From NCBI RefSeq assembly GCF_051106095.1, contig NC_135786.1, positions 30,983,501 to 31,047,500 on the forward strand: a DNA stretch of 64,000 nucleotides, given 5' to 3'. Below, piece by piece: positions 1 to 13,083 of the stretch; the stretch's first letter is position 1, and each line of letters begins with the position of its first letter. This DNA is from Pogona vitticeps. Lineage: Eukaryota; Chordata; Lepidosauria; Squamata; Agamidae. The notes beneath the pieces are model-generated. The model had not been told where the DNA came from and made no database searches. It was given only the letters and a program-made list of their open reading frames with translations. Both the position numbers and the translations under genes were made by a program.

Positions 1-3000
1 ACCCTCTGAGCCCTGATTCCACAACATTTAAACTTGCATTTAACAAAATGAAGAGGGAAACAGAAAAAAATAAAATTACAACTTTCCATTGCTTTTATGC
101 ACCTCCCAGACCATCATAACAGAGTATAGAACATGACACAAATCAGCACACAATCTAGTATAGCACAAAAAGTACATAAACCTCACAGAGAGAGAGTATA
201 ATAGAACAAGATACATTGCCTAGAGTTATACATTTGAGAGCATGGTCATAACACTTAGCAAAAAACAGTTTGTCTCTGTCGTGTTCCCTGACACAAAGGA
301 ATTGGACCAAACTGCCCACTGTTCTGTGTTTAAGATTATAATACCTCCCCCTGGCATTTCAGACACAAACATCCAACAGCACTTCCCAGTCCAACAATGG
401 GTGGCTGCGTGGTCCATGAAGAACAATCCTATAGAAATAAGCAAGGGAAAGAGACGACCATTCTATACAAAGTAACTATTGCAACCCTCTTCCATACCTT
501 CTGTCTTCAATATGTGAAGCCTTGTCTGCACTATCTTTTCACCAACTGCTGAGAGCAGTGCTCCCCCCTTGGTGTAGGAGAAGCTCTTGGTCACACAAGG
601 AAGTTCTCTGTTGACAAAGACCAAGCACCCTACTGCAACCATTGCCCTTCCTGGCCAAATATCAGTTAATACTTCTACCTCACAACATCACAGCCAAGAC
701 TCATGACATCGGCTGAGATTGCAGGTGACGCCACTCATTTTCACACAAGCCAGAACTTGGGAAAGTTGCTTTTAAGAGAATTGTAGATCAAAAAGTTGTA
801 GATCAAACACTTCCAAGCGCTGGTCTCTCTTCTTCACAAAAAACATACAGTATCTAGGTTCAGGGACTATGCATTCCAGTTGCTGCCTTTAGCTCATTAG
901 TCTCTGAGGGTCTCCCACCATCTTCCATATAATCGGCGACACAGGCGCAATAGACAGCAATTCTTTTTGTAGCCACCACTATCTCGCTGCTGATTCTTGC
1001 TTACCAAAATATCCCTTGTTCCACATGATATGCATTCAAAATCACTACTATTTTTTTGCTTATATTTCTTTTTCTGATTGGCAATCAGTCCAAGTCTTTA
1101 ACCTTCTTCTTTAAAAAACAAACAACAATATTAATAACAGCTGCATGCTGTCAAGTTGATTCCAACTTATGATGAATCTTCCCAGGGATTTTTTTAAAGG
1201 TATAAAGTATTCTGAAGGGGTCTACAACAAACGAAACAACTCTTAAAGCTCAAGAGCCAACTTATGCCTAAACATTTGATTGTGAACATCTGCTCTGTTT
1301 TTATACGGCCCTTAATGCTACTTTCTCAAAATTAGGAACTTGAGGCTGTTGGGATACCTGCAACAACTTTGTCCTGCATTAAACTTTGTTGAATGAACAT
1401 TAAACGAGTGCTAGGTTTCCAGTTCAAGAAATTCTGCACTGCTAATTGAGCACACGGTTTGTTGGGCATTTCATTTAGTAGCATAATCAGTGTATTTACC
1501 GGTTCCTATATCTAAAAAGATCTCTCAGAGCAATGTTTTGCACAAGGCTGTTGCCCACAAAAGCTCAAAGCAAACCTAATCTGGAAAGAAGTTAACATCC
1601 TACCTTAATAATATCTTAGGACATAACCAGTGTTGTGATCCGGACTCATCTGATCTGGACTGTAAAACAAGCTGATCCCTGGCAATTGGGAAAGAATGCA
1701 AACAACTAGACGCTTTCCAAGGCACTCCTATGCATACATTCCACAGTGTTACCAGTTTTCCTGAAAACATGCTTTCTTAGTGCTTCTTTAACAGAATCTG
1801 AATATCAAATAAACATGCAGATCTGAACTTCACCTGTTATAGGAGGCTGTTGTATAAAGTTGAACTCCCGGTGTCTCTCGAGAAGCGGAAGAATGTCATC
1901 TTTTAACTACAGAGGTCTTCTTCGTTTTCCCCTCTCTGCCTCCTGACCGGGTGTTTCTGTTTTTATGAATTAGTCTGAAGGTCACAGGAATATTCTGAAG
2001 GAGTGGCTTAGGCCAGGAAGTAAATTATTACCCTGCTCTTGGCTATGAGGGGTTGGAAATATTGAAAGAGGTGGTGGAGAAGAGGACAGCTTTCCTCACA
2101 CAGAAGATTAGAGGGCAGCTCAGCCTCCTGGATGAAATTAAAACTATTAAAACAAAGTGCCCTGTTTTCTGAAGCAAATCACATGCTGTGGCTGAGCGGA
2201 GGTAATTAAGGCATGTGTTGCCTTTTGAATGCCAGCAGCCGTGACAATCGGAGAACAGAAGAGTGTTAATTGGCCCAGTATGAATTCGTTGTGGCAGCCA
2301 TTCTTAGGATGACCAGTTAGTAGCCCATCATGTATAGGAGATTGCCAACAGATTTTTGCTTTACTGTGCTGCTGCTTTGTGTCTCACACCCTTTGCGCTT
2401 TCCCCTCACTCATCTGCTCCTCCTTCTCTAAAAGAAGCCATGCAGTTTGGTTACAAACACAGAGAATTTTTTTTTCTGAGAAAGGTTAAAAGCCTCAGTT
2501 TGACAAGTAATGAATAATATAAGGTAAACCACTACCACAAACAAGCCCACGAGCTTCAGTTAGTTAGGGCGTCTTGTGCCTAAAGGGATTTTACTGATGA
2601 TGAGCCATCAGTAAAATCTCCCAAACTTCTGGCATGCTCTAAATCTTGCACTACACATGCTTCCTAATGACAGGGGGAAATCCTGAGGTAGTAGAACGAG
2701 CTGTATCACTTTGAAATGCAGAGTCTGAATACATTTATGAATGCTCCCGTATGCTGGTGCCATTGGAAACAGGAAGGGCCAAAGCATTTCACTGGGTGTG
2801 TAGTTTTTTTTTTTTTACTTGCACTGAGACTTGTAACATGAGGAAACACTGGAAAGTTGTTTAGGTCGTACCACCTGAAGAGTACAAAGAGACCTGTGAC
2901 ACTTGGAAGAGCCACACATTTCATTTGGCATAAAACTTTGTAGATTGCAACCCACTTCAACTGAAAGTCCATGAAAGCTCATACCAATTAAAATTGGTTA

Positions 3001-3140
3001 GGTGCCAAATGTCTCTTTGTTGTTTTGGTACCTAACCCTCTGGAAATTTATGTTATCTCTGAATGTTGCTACCCCATATTATCTCATTCAATCCTATTGT
3101 AGATTACAGTATCTGATTTCTTCTTTTAATCCTTTACCAT
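1..3140. other. Non-coding flank, no gene seen
   Basis: No exon-like open frame with splice borders was found. 1139-1185 resembles the 3' part of a reptile SINE (ATGCTGTCAAGTTGATTCC). 1990-2330 is repeat-free and complex and is listed among the findings as a candidate conserved block. Confidence 0.5.
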
Positions 3141-3298
3141 AGGCCAGTGATGAGGAGGCTTTGGTCCTCCAGTTATTTTGGACACCTACTGCCTGAAGCT
3201 TCAACCATCATGGCTAATGGTGAAGAATTATGGAAGTGGGGATACAAGGTCCCACTCATCTATTCCTTATTTCCTCATGTTCCTTTATGTTTATAAGA

Positions 3299-3492
<194 letters not shown>

Positions 3493-4143
3493 CTTAAGGT
3501 AATATGGCTATTTTTCTGATTATAGATTTTAAGAATGTTTAAAATGAAATAGGTGGTGTTCCTTGAGCACTTGTAACACTTGAGTTGACCTACATGCCTA
3601 TCCTGAGGTAAAAATAGTAATGCATAAAGTACTTTTCATGAGATACTGTGTTTTTCCATCTAACCCTTTCTCACATGGTTAATTATGTTATGTGAATGGA
3701 GATACCTTTGTTCAGGGCATGGTAGGCCTCATCTGAATTGTGACCATAAAATCCTGCTTCTCACAGAGCCCCTGAAGATACTTTAAAGTAAAACAGATGG
3801 GACTGCTAGCTACAGCTTCAAAGTGATGTCTTCTTTGGCCTTTGCTGTTTAGGATGTTGCTTGTTTTGCCTTTGCAAACACTGCTTCTGACTGCAGTAAA
3901 TATCACAAAATCTAGATTTTAAAAATAAAAATATAGGGAACTGCATTTCTGGAATTATTCTCAAGCATGACCTGTAATTTAATCCCAGCAGAGTTTGCAA
4001 ACATTACTAATGGTTGGACTACAGTACCAGAATTTCTAGCCAACATCATTGGTATCTGAAAGTTGTACAGTAGTCCAAAATTACATTTCCTGGTCTTGAA
4101 CCTCAGTCCCTAATGCATGATAACATACAAATATTCCATCCCT

Positions 4144-4251
4144 GGTTGTTATAGGTTTTTCGGGCTGTTTGGCCATGTTCTGGAGGTATTTCTTCTTAGG
4201 AAGAAAAAGCTCCAGAACATGGCCAGACAGCCCAAAAAACTTACAACAACC
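4144..4251. mobile_element. Foldback MITE reduced to a hairpin
   Basis: Nearly the whole 108 bases form an inverted repeat. The left arm starts GGTTGTTATAGGTTTTTC and the right arm ends AAACTTACAACAACC. The centre is CTTCTTAGGAAG. The arm GGCTGTNTGGCCATGTTCTGG is a repeat I associate with lizard DNA transposons, but the superfamily is not fixed. Confidence 0.7.
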
Positions 4252-4559
4252 ATCAGATCCTGGCCATGAGAATTCAGTCTCTGCCTTGTGCTTGGGCTCC
4301 AACTTTGTTATTTAGTTCTTTCCCCTCCCAAGAAGACTTATGAGTGGAATATGGGTTGTTTCAAAGGTTTGGTACCAATCATATAGTGTCTGCAATATTA
4401 GTAAATGGTGAGTCTCCACCACCCTGCTTTTCCATGCCACTGTTCCATGTCTGTTCTATTTTAGGAACACTTTCAACTTATATTTTAATCTCCACACCTT
4501 CCATAGTGTGGGCCCATGTTACTTGTCAGAGCATCTGGCCCCCCAAGTCAACTGCCTTG

Positions 4560-4941
4560 CCTGATCCACCAGGTCATTGTAGACAAGGCTCCTTTAGGTA
4601 GCCACCTTTAGAGAGAGGTCCATAAATCTTCTGTGAGAGGAAGGGCCTTCTTTGTGAATGCCCCCTCCCTGCTGACATTTAAGAACTAATTAAAAACACT
4701 CAGATCCTAGCTGAGTGAGGTAATTTTCCATCTCTGTCCAGCCATTTGTTATTTGTATTTTTGTTCTCATTTTCTGCTTCATGTAGTTTAAATAATGTTC
4801 TGGTGCCCTCTGTTTTTATTTGTTTAGATTGTTTATGGTTTTATTATATTAATGATTTGATTGTGTGCTTATTGTAAACTGCTCAGAGTTGTTATGTGGG
4901 ATATTAAATTGAAATAATATATAAATAATAAATAAATAAAT
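4560..4941 (+). mobile_element. L2-like LINE, 3' end
   Basis: A 3' end of the L2 type. An old coding remnant (GAGAGGAAGGGCCTTCTT) is followed by an AT-rich UTR and a tail of AAATAA units after GATATTAAATTG. It is 5' truncated. Confidence 0.6.
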
Positions 4942-5487
4942 TTTGTCACATATTACTTTTTTTAGAGCCTTAGTGCTTTATTACTATGCTTTCTAAGTGG
5001 AAAAGCTCGTGTAGATCTCTCTCTCTCTCTCTCAGTCTATAGCTGTCAAAATAAGCAAAGTGGTTTTCTTATCTCTAGGATTTATGTTTCCTAAATTTAA
5101 CTTACCAAAGCAGTACATTTCCCATGTGTATCAGTTATGTTTTGTCCTACTGCTGCAAGCTCATACCCCACTTTATTGCAAGAGAACAGGATACCGTGTT
5201 CTTTTTCTTTTGTTATTATATCATCACCAGTGCAGTAACAGCATTAATTTTAAAGATACATATATAGGTAGTGTTTTAGTTGACCAAGGTCAGTCACAGA
5301 ACAATAGAAAGCTTCTAGCTTAAGAACAGCTGCAGTAGACCAAGCCATCTGATCTAGCATACTGTTTCCAACAGAGGCTTATATGTAGTCATTTCAGCAG
5401 TGGCCAATATATCTGACTTCCATGTACCCTTCCAAAAATTACTGGTTTTGTAATAACTATGATTTGCAGATGTTTTGTTTGTCCATC

Positions 5488-5560
5488 CGTCCGTTCATTT
5501 GACTTTTATACCACCTATCAGGCTACAAGGCTTAAGTGTTCTTAACTAAGCAAAAATATT
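5488..5560 (-). mobile_element. L2-like LINE tail fragment
   Basis: GACTTTTATACCACCTATCA on the plus strand is the reverse of the L2 tail consensus (GGTGGTATAAA). Short and diverged. Confidence 0.4.
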
Positions 5561-6019
5561 AGCAGATTTCAATACAACCAACAACATATGATAATAACAA
5601 GTAAGGGTTAACAAGAGAAAAAATATCTTATCTTGGTCCATTGCCTTGCTGTAGTGAAAACAGACACTGCCTTTCTCACAGCTACTATAAATTCAGGTAA
5701 ACAGTTCTTATTTGGTCAACAAAGAACTGTAACATTTTCTCCACATTACTCGAGAAGCGATTGCTGTATCAATAAGCAGCTTTGGATTCAGGACACCTGT
5801 AAAGGGACATAATCTCCAATTGCAGAATCATCATTGGTGTTTAGTTACAGTAATAATATTTTAATATCATTTGTCCTTCAAGAAGCTCATAAATAAGGTT
5901 GCCCAGTCAAGCTTTGCATCTGAGCAGAGATTTGAACCCAGACGTTTCCAGGCTAAGCCCAATCTGCAATTCACAATGCAATATTACTTGTAGGCCATTG
6001 GTGACTGGGGAGTTTATCT

Positions 6020-6285
6020 ACATGATTCTTTAACAGCTGTGGCTCTGCACTGAGAAATCTTGGGATTTGTAGTCTGAGTAGCTGGTTGGAAAGCTCACTG
6101 AGATGGAACTCTTGGCTGGATGGGAGTTCAATTCCTTCATTTGCTGAAGAGAAGGCCTATGTGGCCTAGAGCAAGCTGCACAGTGCCAGAATGCCCTCAC
6201 AAGAAGGGAATAGTAAACTTCTGAGGACACTATATCTGGTAAACCCTCGAAAGAGTTACCATGACTCAGAATCATCTTAATAATA
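6020..6285 (+). mobile_element. tRNA-derived SINE, diverged
   Basis: The head contains GGAGTTCAATTCC, a worn B box. The body reads AGAAGGGAATAGTAAACTTC and the 3' part AAAGAGTTACCATGACTCAG, followed by AAT units. This matches the common reptile SINE also seen at 37490 and 46784. Boundaries are approximate. Confidence 0.45.
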
Positions 6286-6430
6286 ATATTATAATAATCT
6301 TAGCACTGCAGAGCTGGAAAGGGGCCCTCTCGATCATCAAGTCCACTCCTGTCAAGGAGGCATAACAAGGCATCAAACTCCCAACTTCTAGCTCTGCAGT
6401 CAGATACCTAAACCACTGAGCTATCCAACA
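6286..6430 (-). mobile_element. tRNA-derived SINE, minus orientation
   Basis: The plus strand reads GAGCTGGAAAGGGGCCC near 6310 and ends ACCACTGAGCTAT, the reverse of a tRNA-like A box head. Similar copies lie at 41275, 45238 and 63105. Confidence 0.5.
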
Positions 6431-7580
6431 TGTAATTGTCATTGTCAAGATACTAAGAATTCTGTGCTAGAGAATTCAGCAGTGAATCCTAAATCCCAAT
6501 GTATGAATCTCAGAATTCTAATACAATGAAACCATGGCAGTTTAAGCGTAGTCTAGGTGCTATAATGGTGTAGTGCAGACACACACTATTCTAATAAGCA
6601 TGCAGTGTTCCCTGTTAATGCAGATACTGAGGGACAGTTTTCAACGACTTAAGTCCAAATCACTGGAACTGGCAGAAATTACAGAAGACACAATTACTAT
6701 GCAGAGATTGAAGGAATTGGGGGAATTTTGCTGAAGAAATGAGACAGTTTAAAGACATTTTAAAATACTCAAGTGAGGATTAGGCAGCAATAACTCTCCA
6801 TTTTCCTGCTTTTATTTCTAATTTATAGCTAGCCAAAAAGAAAATGCAGTGGTAATCTCTTGCCATAGAAACTGGTGGTAAATACTGTATATAGTTTATA
6901 GACAATCTATTCTGATATATAGTCACTAGGACTGCCCAGTATTTATAAGAGCTGGTTCAAAAGCCAGAGTTAGATTTTCAAAGGTGCTGTACTTGAGGGT
7001 GTGTGTTTTAAAAATTAATAAAAAGATTTGCAGAAGATTACAGCAGCAGCTTTGTCAAGTGAAAAAAGGACATTGTATGATATTTCGTCGCCAGTGTAAC
7101 TGCTACAGTAACCCATGATTCTTCACTTCTTGATCTGGCTATAGAAGACTGTTTGTGTGGATATTTATGGGTGTGTTTGTGTGTTAGCTGGTGCAGGAGC
7201 ACCTGCATCAGCTCCAAAAACGACTGAAGGCTGTGCTGTGTTCAGAGTAACTCAGAAGAATTGTGCTCTTTTTCTAGCTTCATGTTAATAAGGGGATTAA
7301 GGCATTCCAGAGAGAGAATGGTACCCCTTGACACTACAACCCAAAAAGTGGCACCGGATTCAAGCAAGAAGAGATTTTGGGATGCTGTTTATGCCAGATA
7401 TAAGATGGGAAGCTGAAATGCCAGTTTAAAGCACAGGGAAACTTAAATGCAGCTTAAAGTGGATATAAAAAGTTTACACACCTCTGTTAAAATGGCAAGT
7501 GTCTGTGATGTAAAAAAATGAGACAAAGATAAATCATTTCGGAACTTTTTTCTGCCTTTAATGAGACCTATGAACTGTAC

Positions 7581-7934
7581 CAAGGGATGTGGTGGTGCTG
7601 CGGGCTAAACCGCAGAAGCCTGTGCTGCACGGTCAGAAGACCAAGCAGTTGTAAGATCGAATCCACAGGACGGAGTGAGCTCCGGTCGCTTGTCCCAGCT
7701 CCCGCCAACCTAGCGGTTCGAAAGCATGCAAATGCGAGTAGATTAATAGGGACCACCTCGGTGGGAAGGTAACAGCGTTCCGTGTCTAAGTCGCACTGGC
7801 CATGTGACAACGGAAGACTGTCTTCGGACAAACACTGGCTCTATGGCTTGGAAACGGGGATGAGCACCGCCCCCTAGAGTCGAACACGACTGGACAAAAA
7901 TTGTCAAGGGGAACCTTTACCTTTACTTTTACTT
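7581..7934 (+). mobile_element. Sauria/Squam1-type tRNA-derived SINE inside the Tc1 element
   Basis: About 354 bases. The head is GATGTGGTGGTGCTGCGGGC (A box region), a B box-like GTAAGATCGAATCC lies near 7650, and the tail is ACCTTTACCTTTACTTTTAC. A 12-base target duplication TATGAACTGTAC flanks it (7569-7580 and 7935-7946). This class is thought to be moved by BovB LINEs, which are present in this window. Confidence 0.85.
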
Positions 7935-8042
7935 TATGAACTGTACAACTCAGTTGAACAACAAACTAAAATCTTTTAGGTGGAGGGAAGTAAAAATAAA
8001 AAACTGAAATAATATGATTGCCTCTGTGTCCACACCCTTAAA

Positions 8043-9029
8043 CTAATACTTTGTTGAAGCACCTTTTGATTTTATTACAGCACTCAGCCTTTTTGGGTAT
8101 GAGTCTATCAGTATGGCACATCTTGACTTGGCAATCTCTGTCAGACTGCAAGGGTGTCTCCTGTGCACAGCCCTCTTCAGATCATCCCACAGATGTTCAA
8201 TCGGATTCAGGTCTGGGCTCTGGCTGGGCCATTTCAAAATGTTAATCTTCTTCTGGTGAAGCCATTCCTTTCTTGATTTAGATGTATGCTTTGGGTTGTT
8301 GTCATGCTGAAAGATGAAGTTCCTCCTCATGTTCAGCTTTCTAGCAGAAGCCTGAAGGTTTTGTGCCAATATTGACTGGTATTTGGAACTGTTCATAATT
8401 CTCTCTACCTTGACTAGAGTCCCTGTCCCAGCTGAAGAAAAACAGCCCCAAAGCATGATGCTGCCACCACCATGCTTCACTGTGGGTATGGTGTTGTTTT
8501 GGTGATGTGCAGTGTTGTTTTTGCGCCAAACATATCTTTTGGAATTAGGGTCGAAAAGTTCAACCTTGGTTTTATCAGACCACAACACTTTTCTCCTCAT
8601 GCTTTTGGGAGACTTCAGATGTGCTTTTGCAAAATTTAGCAGGGCTTGAATTTTTTTCTTCATAGGAAAAGGCTTCCATCTTGCCACTCTAGCCCATAGC
8701 CCAGACATATGAAGAATATGGGAGATTGTTGTCACATGTACCACAAAGCCACTACTTGCCAGATATTCCTGCAGCTCTTTTAATGTTGCTGTAGGCCTCT
8801 TGGTAGCCTCCCTGACCCATTTTCTTCTAGCCTTTTCATCTATTTTGCAGGGACTTCTAGTGCTTGGTAATGTCACTGTTTTGCCATATTTTCTCCACTT
8901 GATGATGACTGTCTTCACTGTGTTCCATGGTATATCTAATGCCTTGGAAATTCTTTTGTACCCTTCTCCTGCATGATACCTTTTAACAATGAGATCCCTC
9001 TGATGCTTTGGAAGCTCTCTGCGGACCAT
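8043..9029 (-). CDS. Tc1-like transposase, DD34E, open over 328 residues
   Basis: Cut-and-paste transposase. The N-terminal paired-like helix-turn-helix region spans about residues 5-110. The catalytic triad D152 (VLWSDKTK), D243 (QHDNNPKHTS) and E278 (SPDLNPIEHLW) has 34 residues between the last two, the Tc1 signature. HGGGSIMLWGCFS at 186-198 is the glycine-rich box. The length is slightly below the usual 340 or so: near the C-terminus the frame runs CSLTEIAKSRC, where relatives, as I recall, carry about a dozen extra residues (an FCKEEW-like piece). The AT-hook-like GRPS between the two helix-turn-helix parts reads TRSP here. The frame is open, but these two changes may have made it inactive. 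Confidence 0.93.
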   Translation of the reverse strand: MVRRELPKHQRDLIVKRYHAGEGYKRISKALDIPWNTVKTVIIKWRKYGKTVTLPSTRSPCKIDEKARRKWVREATKRPTATLKELQEYLASSGFVVHVTTISHILHMSGLWARVARWKPFPMKKKIQALLNFAKAHLKSPKSMRRKVLWSDKTKVELFDPNSKRYVWRKNNTAHHQNNTIPTVKHGGGSIMLWGCFSSAGTGTLVKVERIMNSSKYQSILAQNLQASARKLNMRRNFIFQHDNNPKHTSKSRKEWLHQKKINILKWPSQSPDLNPIEHLWDDLKRAVHRRHPCSLTEIAKSRCAILIDSYPKRLSAVIKSKGASTKY

Positions 9030-10368
9030 GGCTTCTGCTGTAGGATGTGACTAAGAAAATGTCAGGAAAGTCCTACTAGCACAGCTGATCTTTATTTGGG
9101 ATTCCTCAGAGGCACTTTGAATGATGTCAGGGGTGTACTGACTCCTATTTAACATGAGTTTGAATGTGATTGCTGAACACAGATACATCCCCACTTATAA
9201 GATGTGCACACAGAGGCAACCATATTATTTCAGTTTTCTATTTTTACTTCCTTCCACCTAAAAGATTTCAGTTTGTTGTTCAATTGAGTTGTACAGTTCA
9301 TAGGTCTCATTAAAGGTGGAAAAAGTTCTGAAATGATTTACCTTTGTCTTATTTTTTTACATCACAGACACTTGACATGTTAACGGGGGGGTGTAAAATG
9401 TTTATATCCATTGTACTTGCCTCATTTTATTTGTCCTTGTTGCCCCCCCATATGACTGTTTGTCACATTGAGTTTCTAATGATTTTTAAATGTTTGTGGG
9501 ACCCTCGTTCCAAGAACAGTGCAGAAAGGGATGTCCCCTTTCAATTGGCCCCCTTTAAAGGAGAAAAGCGGAGTAAAAATATCTCAAATAAAATTAAATA
9601 AATTAGATTCTTCCTGGTGGGGAAGGACTTCAGTTTGCCACTTCAAGCAGCAAGATAAAATGTACACCATACCTTATGATATGTGTTCAGAACTTACAGT
9701 AGTCTGAAAAGCATGCCTTAACTGAATGTTTGTTCTTTTAGTAGTGCCTCCTGAGGGAGGAGCAAAATGTTCCCTGAGAAAAACCCCCAAAATCTTATAG
9801 TGTTGTATTCTGGTTTGCTGTACTTTATGGCTACCTGCATGCCCAATGCTACAGCCTGGAATAAATGTGGTAATTAATAATCATGGAGTACATGTGACTA
9901 CATCAGAAACCCATAGCAAATAAGACTGAACCATATGACAATGTGACTGAAAACAAAGCCAACTCAGAGTGACATCAACAGTATCTCTATTGCATTGCTC
10001 TCACTCTGAACAGATAGGTTAGTCACCTGTTGATGTCACCTCTAAATAAGCACCAAAAGAGGGAAGATTTCCAGGGCTACCTGCAGTGTTTGTGAAAAGC
10101 ATCCTTTTCAACTCACTCAAAATAAAACATGCCATTATTTCACTAAGCTCTCTTTAATAAAGCAAATTTCAGGGCCACAAATTTCATATAAAGATGTATC
10201 AGTTAAGCACACTGGTGGGGTGGGTAGAGATCTGGTTCATAACTTTGGACTCTGTTTTGTGTAGCTGTTGGAAAATACCGTAAACTAGATTGAGCTACAA
10301 ATGGACCCAAACTGAGCTATATCACTGGCAGATCACACACTGGCTTAAATGTAGAGTATGCCTTAGAG

Positions 10369-10460
10369 CAGTGGTTCTGCAACTCCCAGAAACCTTGGCT
10401 AGCACAGCAGGTGGTGAAGGCTTCTGGGAATTGCAGTCCAAGAACACTTGGGAACCACTG
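10369..10460. mobile_element. hAT MITE (CAGTGGTT family)
   Basis: Ends are CAGTGGTTC and GGGAACCACTG. The centre carries CAACTCCCAGAAACC and its inverse TTCTGGGAATTGCAGTCC. Flanks CCTTAGAG and CCTTAAGAG are an 8-base duplication with one indel, the hAT signature. Confidence 0.8.
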
Positions 10461-10599
10461 CCTTAAGAGTCCTTGATATTTTCCCTTCCTTCCTGTTGTT
10501 CCTTTTTTAGCTGCCTTTCCTCTTTCCTCCATCTTCTGCTCTCAAAAGATGGAGATATAGTTCCACTTTCTATAAAGGAAAGAACAAAAGCATGCACTG

Positions 10600-10945
<346 letters not shown>

Positions 10946-11189
10946 TATTTTGTTTGTTTATTTTCTTTAGCCAATAAATATCCAGGCTGATATTTTTGTC
11001 CCCTAAGTGAAATCAGCCAATCTCTCCATACTTTCTTTTTCTTTGTACCAAAAAGGAATAATCAAATTCCAAACCCCTCCAACATTAAATAGAGAGCTTC
11101 CCACAGTGTTGTAACCATGAAAATATTTGTTTTGCAAGACCAAAAGTGAATGTTGGCTACTTCGATTTCAGTTTTCCCCCCTCTTTTCC

Positions 11190-11249
11190 ACAATTTGGAA
11201 AATTTGGATCCTCTTGAGGAGAAAGGTGGGGCATAAATAAATAAATATG
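11190..11249 (+). mobile_element. L2-like LINE tail fragment
   Basis: GAGAAAGGTGGGGCATAAAT followed by AAAT units is an L2-type 3' end only. Confidence 0.5.
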
Positions 11250-12281
11250 GGTGGTCCCTGGAAGTCTAGGGAAGAAGGGGCAGAAAATTGCCTCATGGAC
11301 CTGTCATGGTTGCCCACCCCCACAATGACAGTTCTGAAATCAGTGGATCAATGTTCTGACTGTATAGGTACAAGCCAAATTAGTATTTTTCTGTGATTTG
11401 AAATCCACACATCTTAAAATTTAAGACATTCTATACATTTTTGTCACTTTGAATATTTTCACTTTATTTTACATATGTCCTATCCAGTATTAAATTAATT
11501 AATTCATAATAAAATCCCTGAAAAGAACAAAAACATTAACTCCATATCATATTTGTATAATTCCGTAATTCACATTTATTATTATTGTAAAACACTGACA
11601 AAACATATCACATCTTGCTTTTTTTTTTTACTTTATATTTACCTTCTGTATACTCAGGACACAAAGTTCCAGAATAGCTGCACTAGATACAGTTATAGTA
11701 TTTCCATCATGAAAACACAAAAGGTGCAAATATCAGAAGACAAACTGAACAAGTGCAAATGAATGAAAGTGCAAAAAAGCTTCTGTTTCATGAAAATGCT
11801 TTTTTTCTGAAAACACCATTTTTGCCCTCTACAAAAGGCGGTCCTTAAAATAAAGGGCATTTTGGCAGGATTTATCACAGTAGGACTGTCACCTAAAGAT
11901 CTGCCCCTGTTTTTTTTTTTCACATTTAGGACAACGCAGCAATCCAAGGAACCACAAAAGAGGAAGAGGAAAAGATGACCATGTGCCAATAAAGGATGTT
12001 CCTTTCTTCCATTGCACTCAAGACCCCAAGAAAGCCTTAAAAGTGTAAACCTACTTTAAATTTTAGATCTGGACTCTTACATTTCAAAAGTGCCTAAAGT
12101 TAGTACAGATTAGAACCTGGATTTCAGGAATGGGAGGAGCTAATTTTGTCTGTTTGGTGTCTTACTTTGTTGTGAAATAGACTTCTTCAAGCCTACTTAG
12201 GAGCAGTTAATTAAGAAAGAAATGCCTCTGAACCTCTCAGCTATTGATGAATTTATCCATGCAGCATCATATCTCCTATTG

Positions 12282-12416
12282 CAGTGGTTCCCAACCTTGG
12301 GTCCCCAGAGGTTCTTGGACTACAACTCCCAGAAATCCTGGCCAGCTCAGCTAGTAGTGAAGACATTGGGAGTTTTAATCCAAGCATATATGGGGACCTA
12401 AATTTAGTAGCCAGTG
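12282..12416. mobile_element. hAT MITE (CAGTGGTT family)
   Basis: Starts CAGTGGTTCCCAACCTTGGG, with GGACTACAACTCCCAG inside, and ends with a worn right arm. Flanks TCCTATTG and TCCTACTG match at 7 of 8 bases. Confidence 0.75.
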
Positions 12417-12997
12417 TCCTACTGGTTCGCCACCCTCCAGAAAAATGAGTGATTGTTAGGACACCTGAGACAAAAACCTCCTGCAATGAGCCACATAGGA
12501 TGATAATGATCAGTTCATCTTGTCCAGAGCTCTCCAGGCCCTTGGCAGAAGCACTGTCACTTGGAGACACCAAACATTTTCCAGACAATATCTGATGAGC
12601 CCCAAAGTTGCCTTCTCTTCCTCCCTTGCCATCTGCTACTGTTCAGTACCAATGCTCTGTTCCCAATATTTACAGCAGATAAATGCAGTTTATCGGCCTC
12701 ACACAGACCTCAAGACTGTTTTGGCCACCCAAAGCTCCCCAGATACCCTCCCTCAGCCTCTAGAAGATGAGGCTCACCTATTAAATAGATTACAGGGGAG
12801 CCCTGCAGCATTTTAACATCCAATATCACTCATTTTCTAACACTAGCAGTAGACTTTTGGCCATTTGCCATTTCTTTCTTTTCATTTTTGGCAATCCACA
12901 TAGTCTCTGGAGGATCCTGGAGACAATCTATTGGCCCCAGCCTTCCAAAGTTGCTGACCCCTGATTTACAGAAATACTTAATACAGTTGTGGAGGGG

Positions 12998-12998
<1 letters not shown>

Positions 12999-13081
<83 letters not shown>
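12999..13081. repeat. (CT)n-(CA)n compound microsatellite
   Basis: About 33 bases of CT and then about 48 of CA. The matching open frames are artefacts. Confidence 0.97.

Positions 13082-13083
<2 letters not shown>

Larger units (their letters stand above)
7457..9413 (-). mobile_element. Tc1-like transposon, nearly complete, with nested SINE
   Basis: A Tc1/mariner element of about 1.6 kb without its insertion. It is flanked by TA at 7455-7456 and 9414-9415. Terminal inverted repeats of about 200 bases (GTGGATATAAAAAGTTTACA at the left, its mate ending CATTGTA at the right) surround one transposase frame on the minus strand. A SINE (7581-7934) sits in the left inverted repeat. Copies of this family are nearly identical in frogs and fishes as I remember them, which suggests recent arrival by horizontal transfer. 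Confidence 0.93.
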
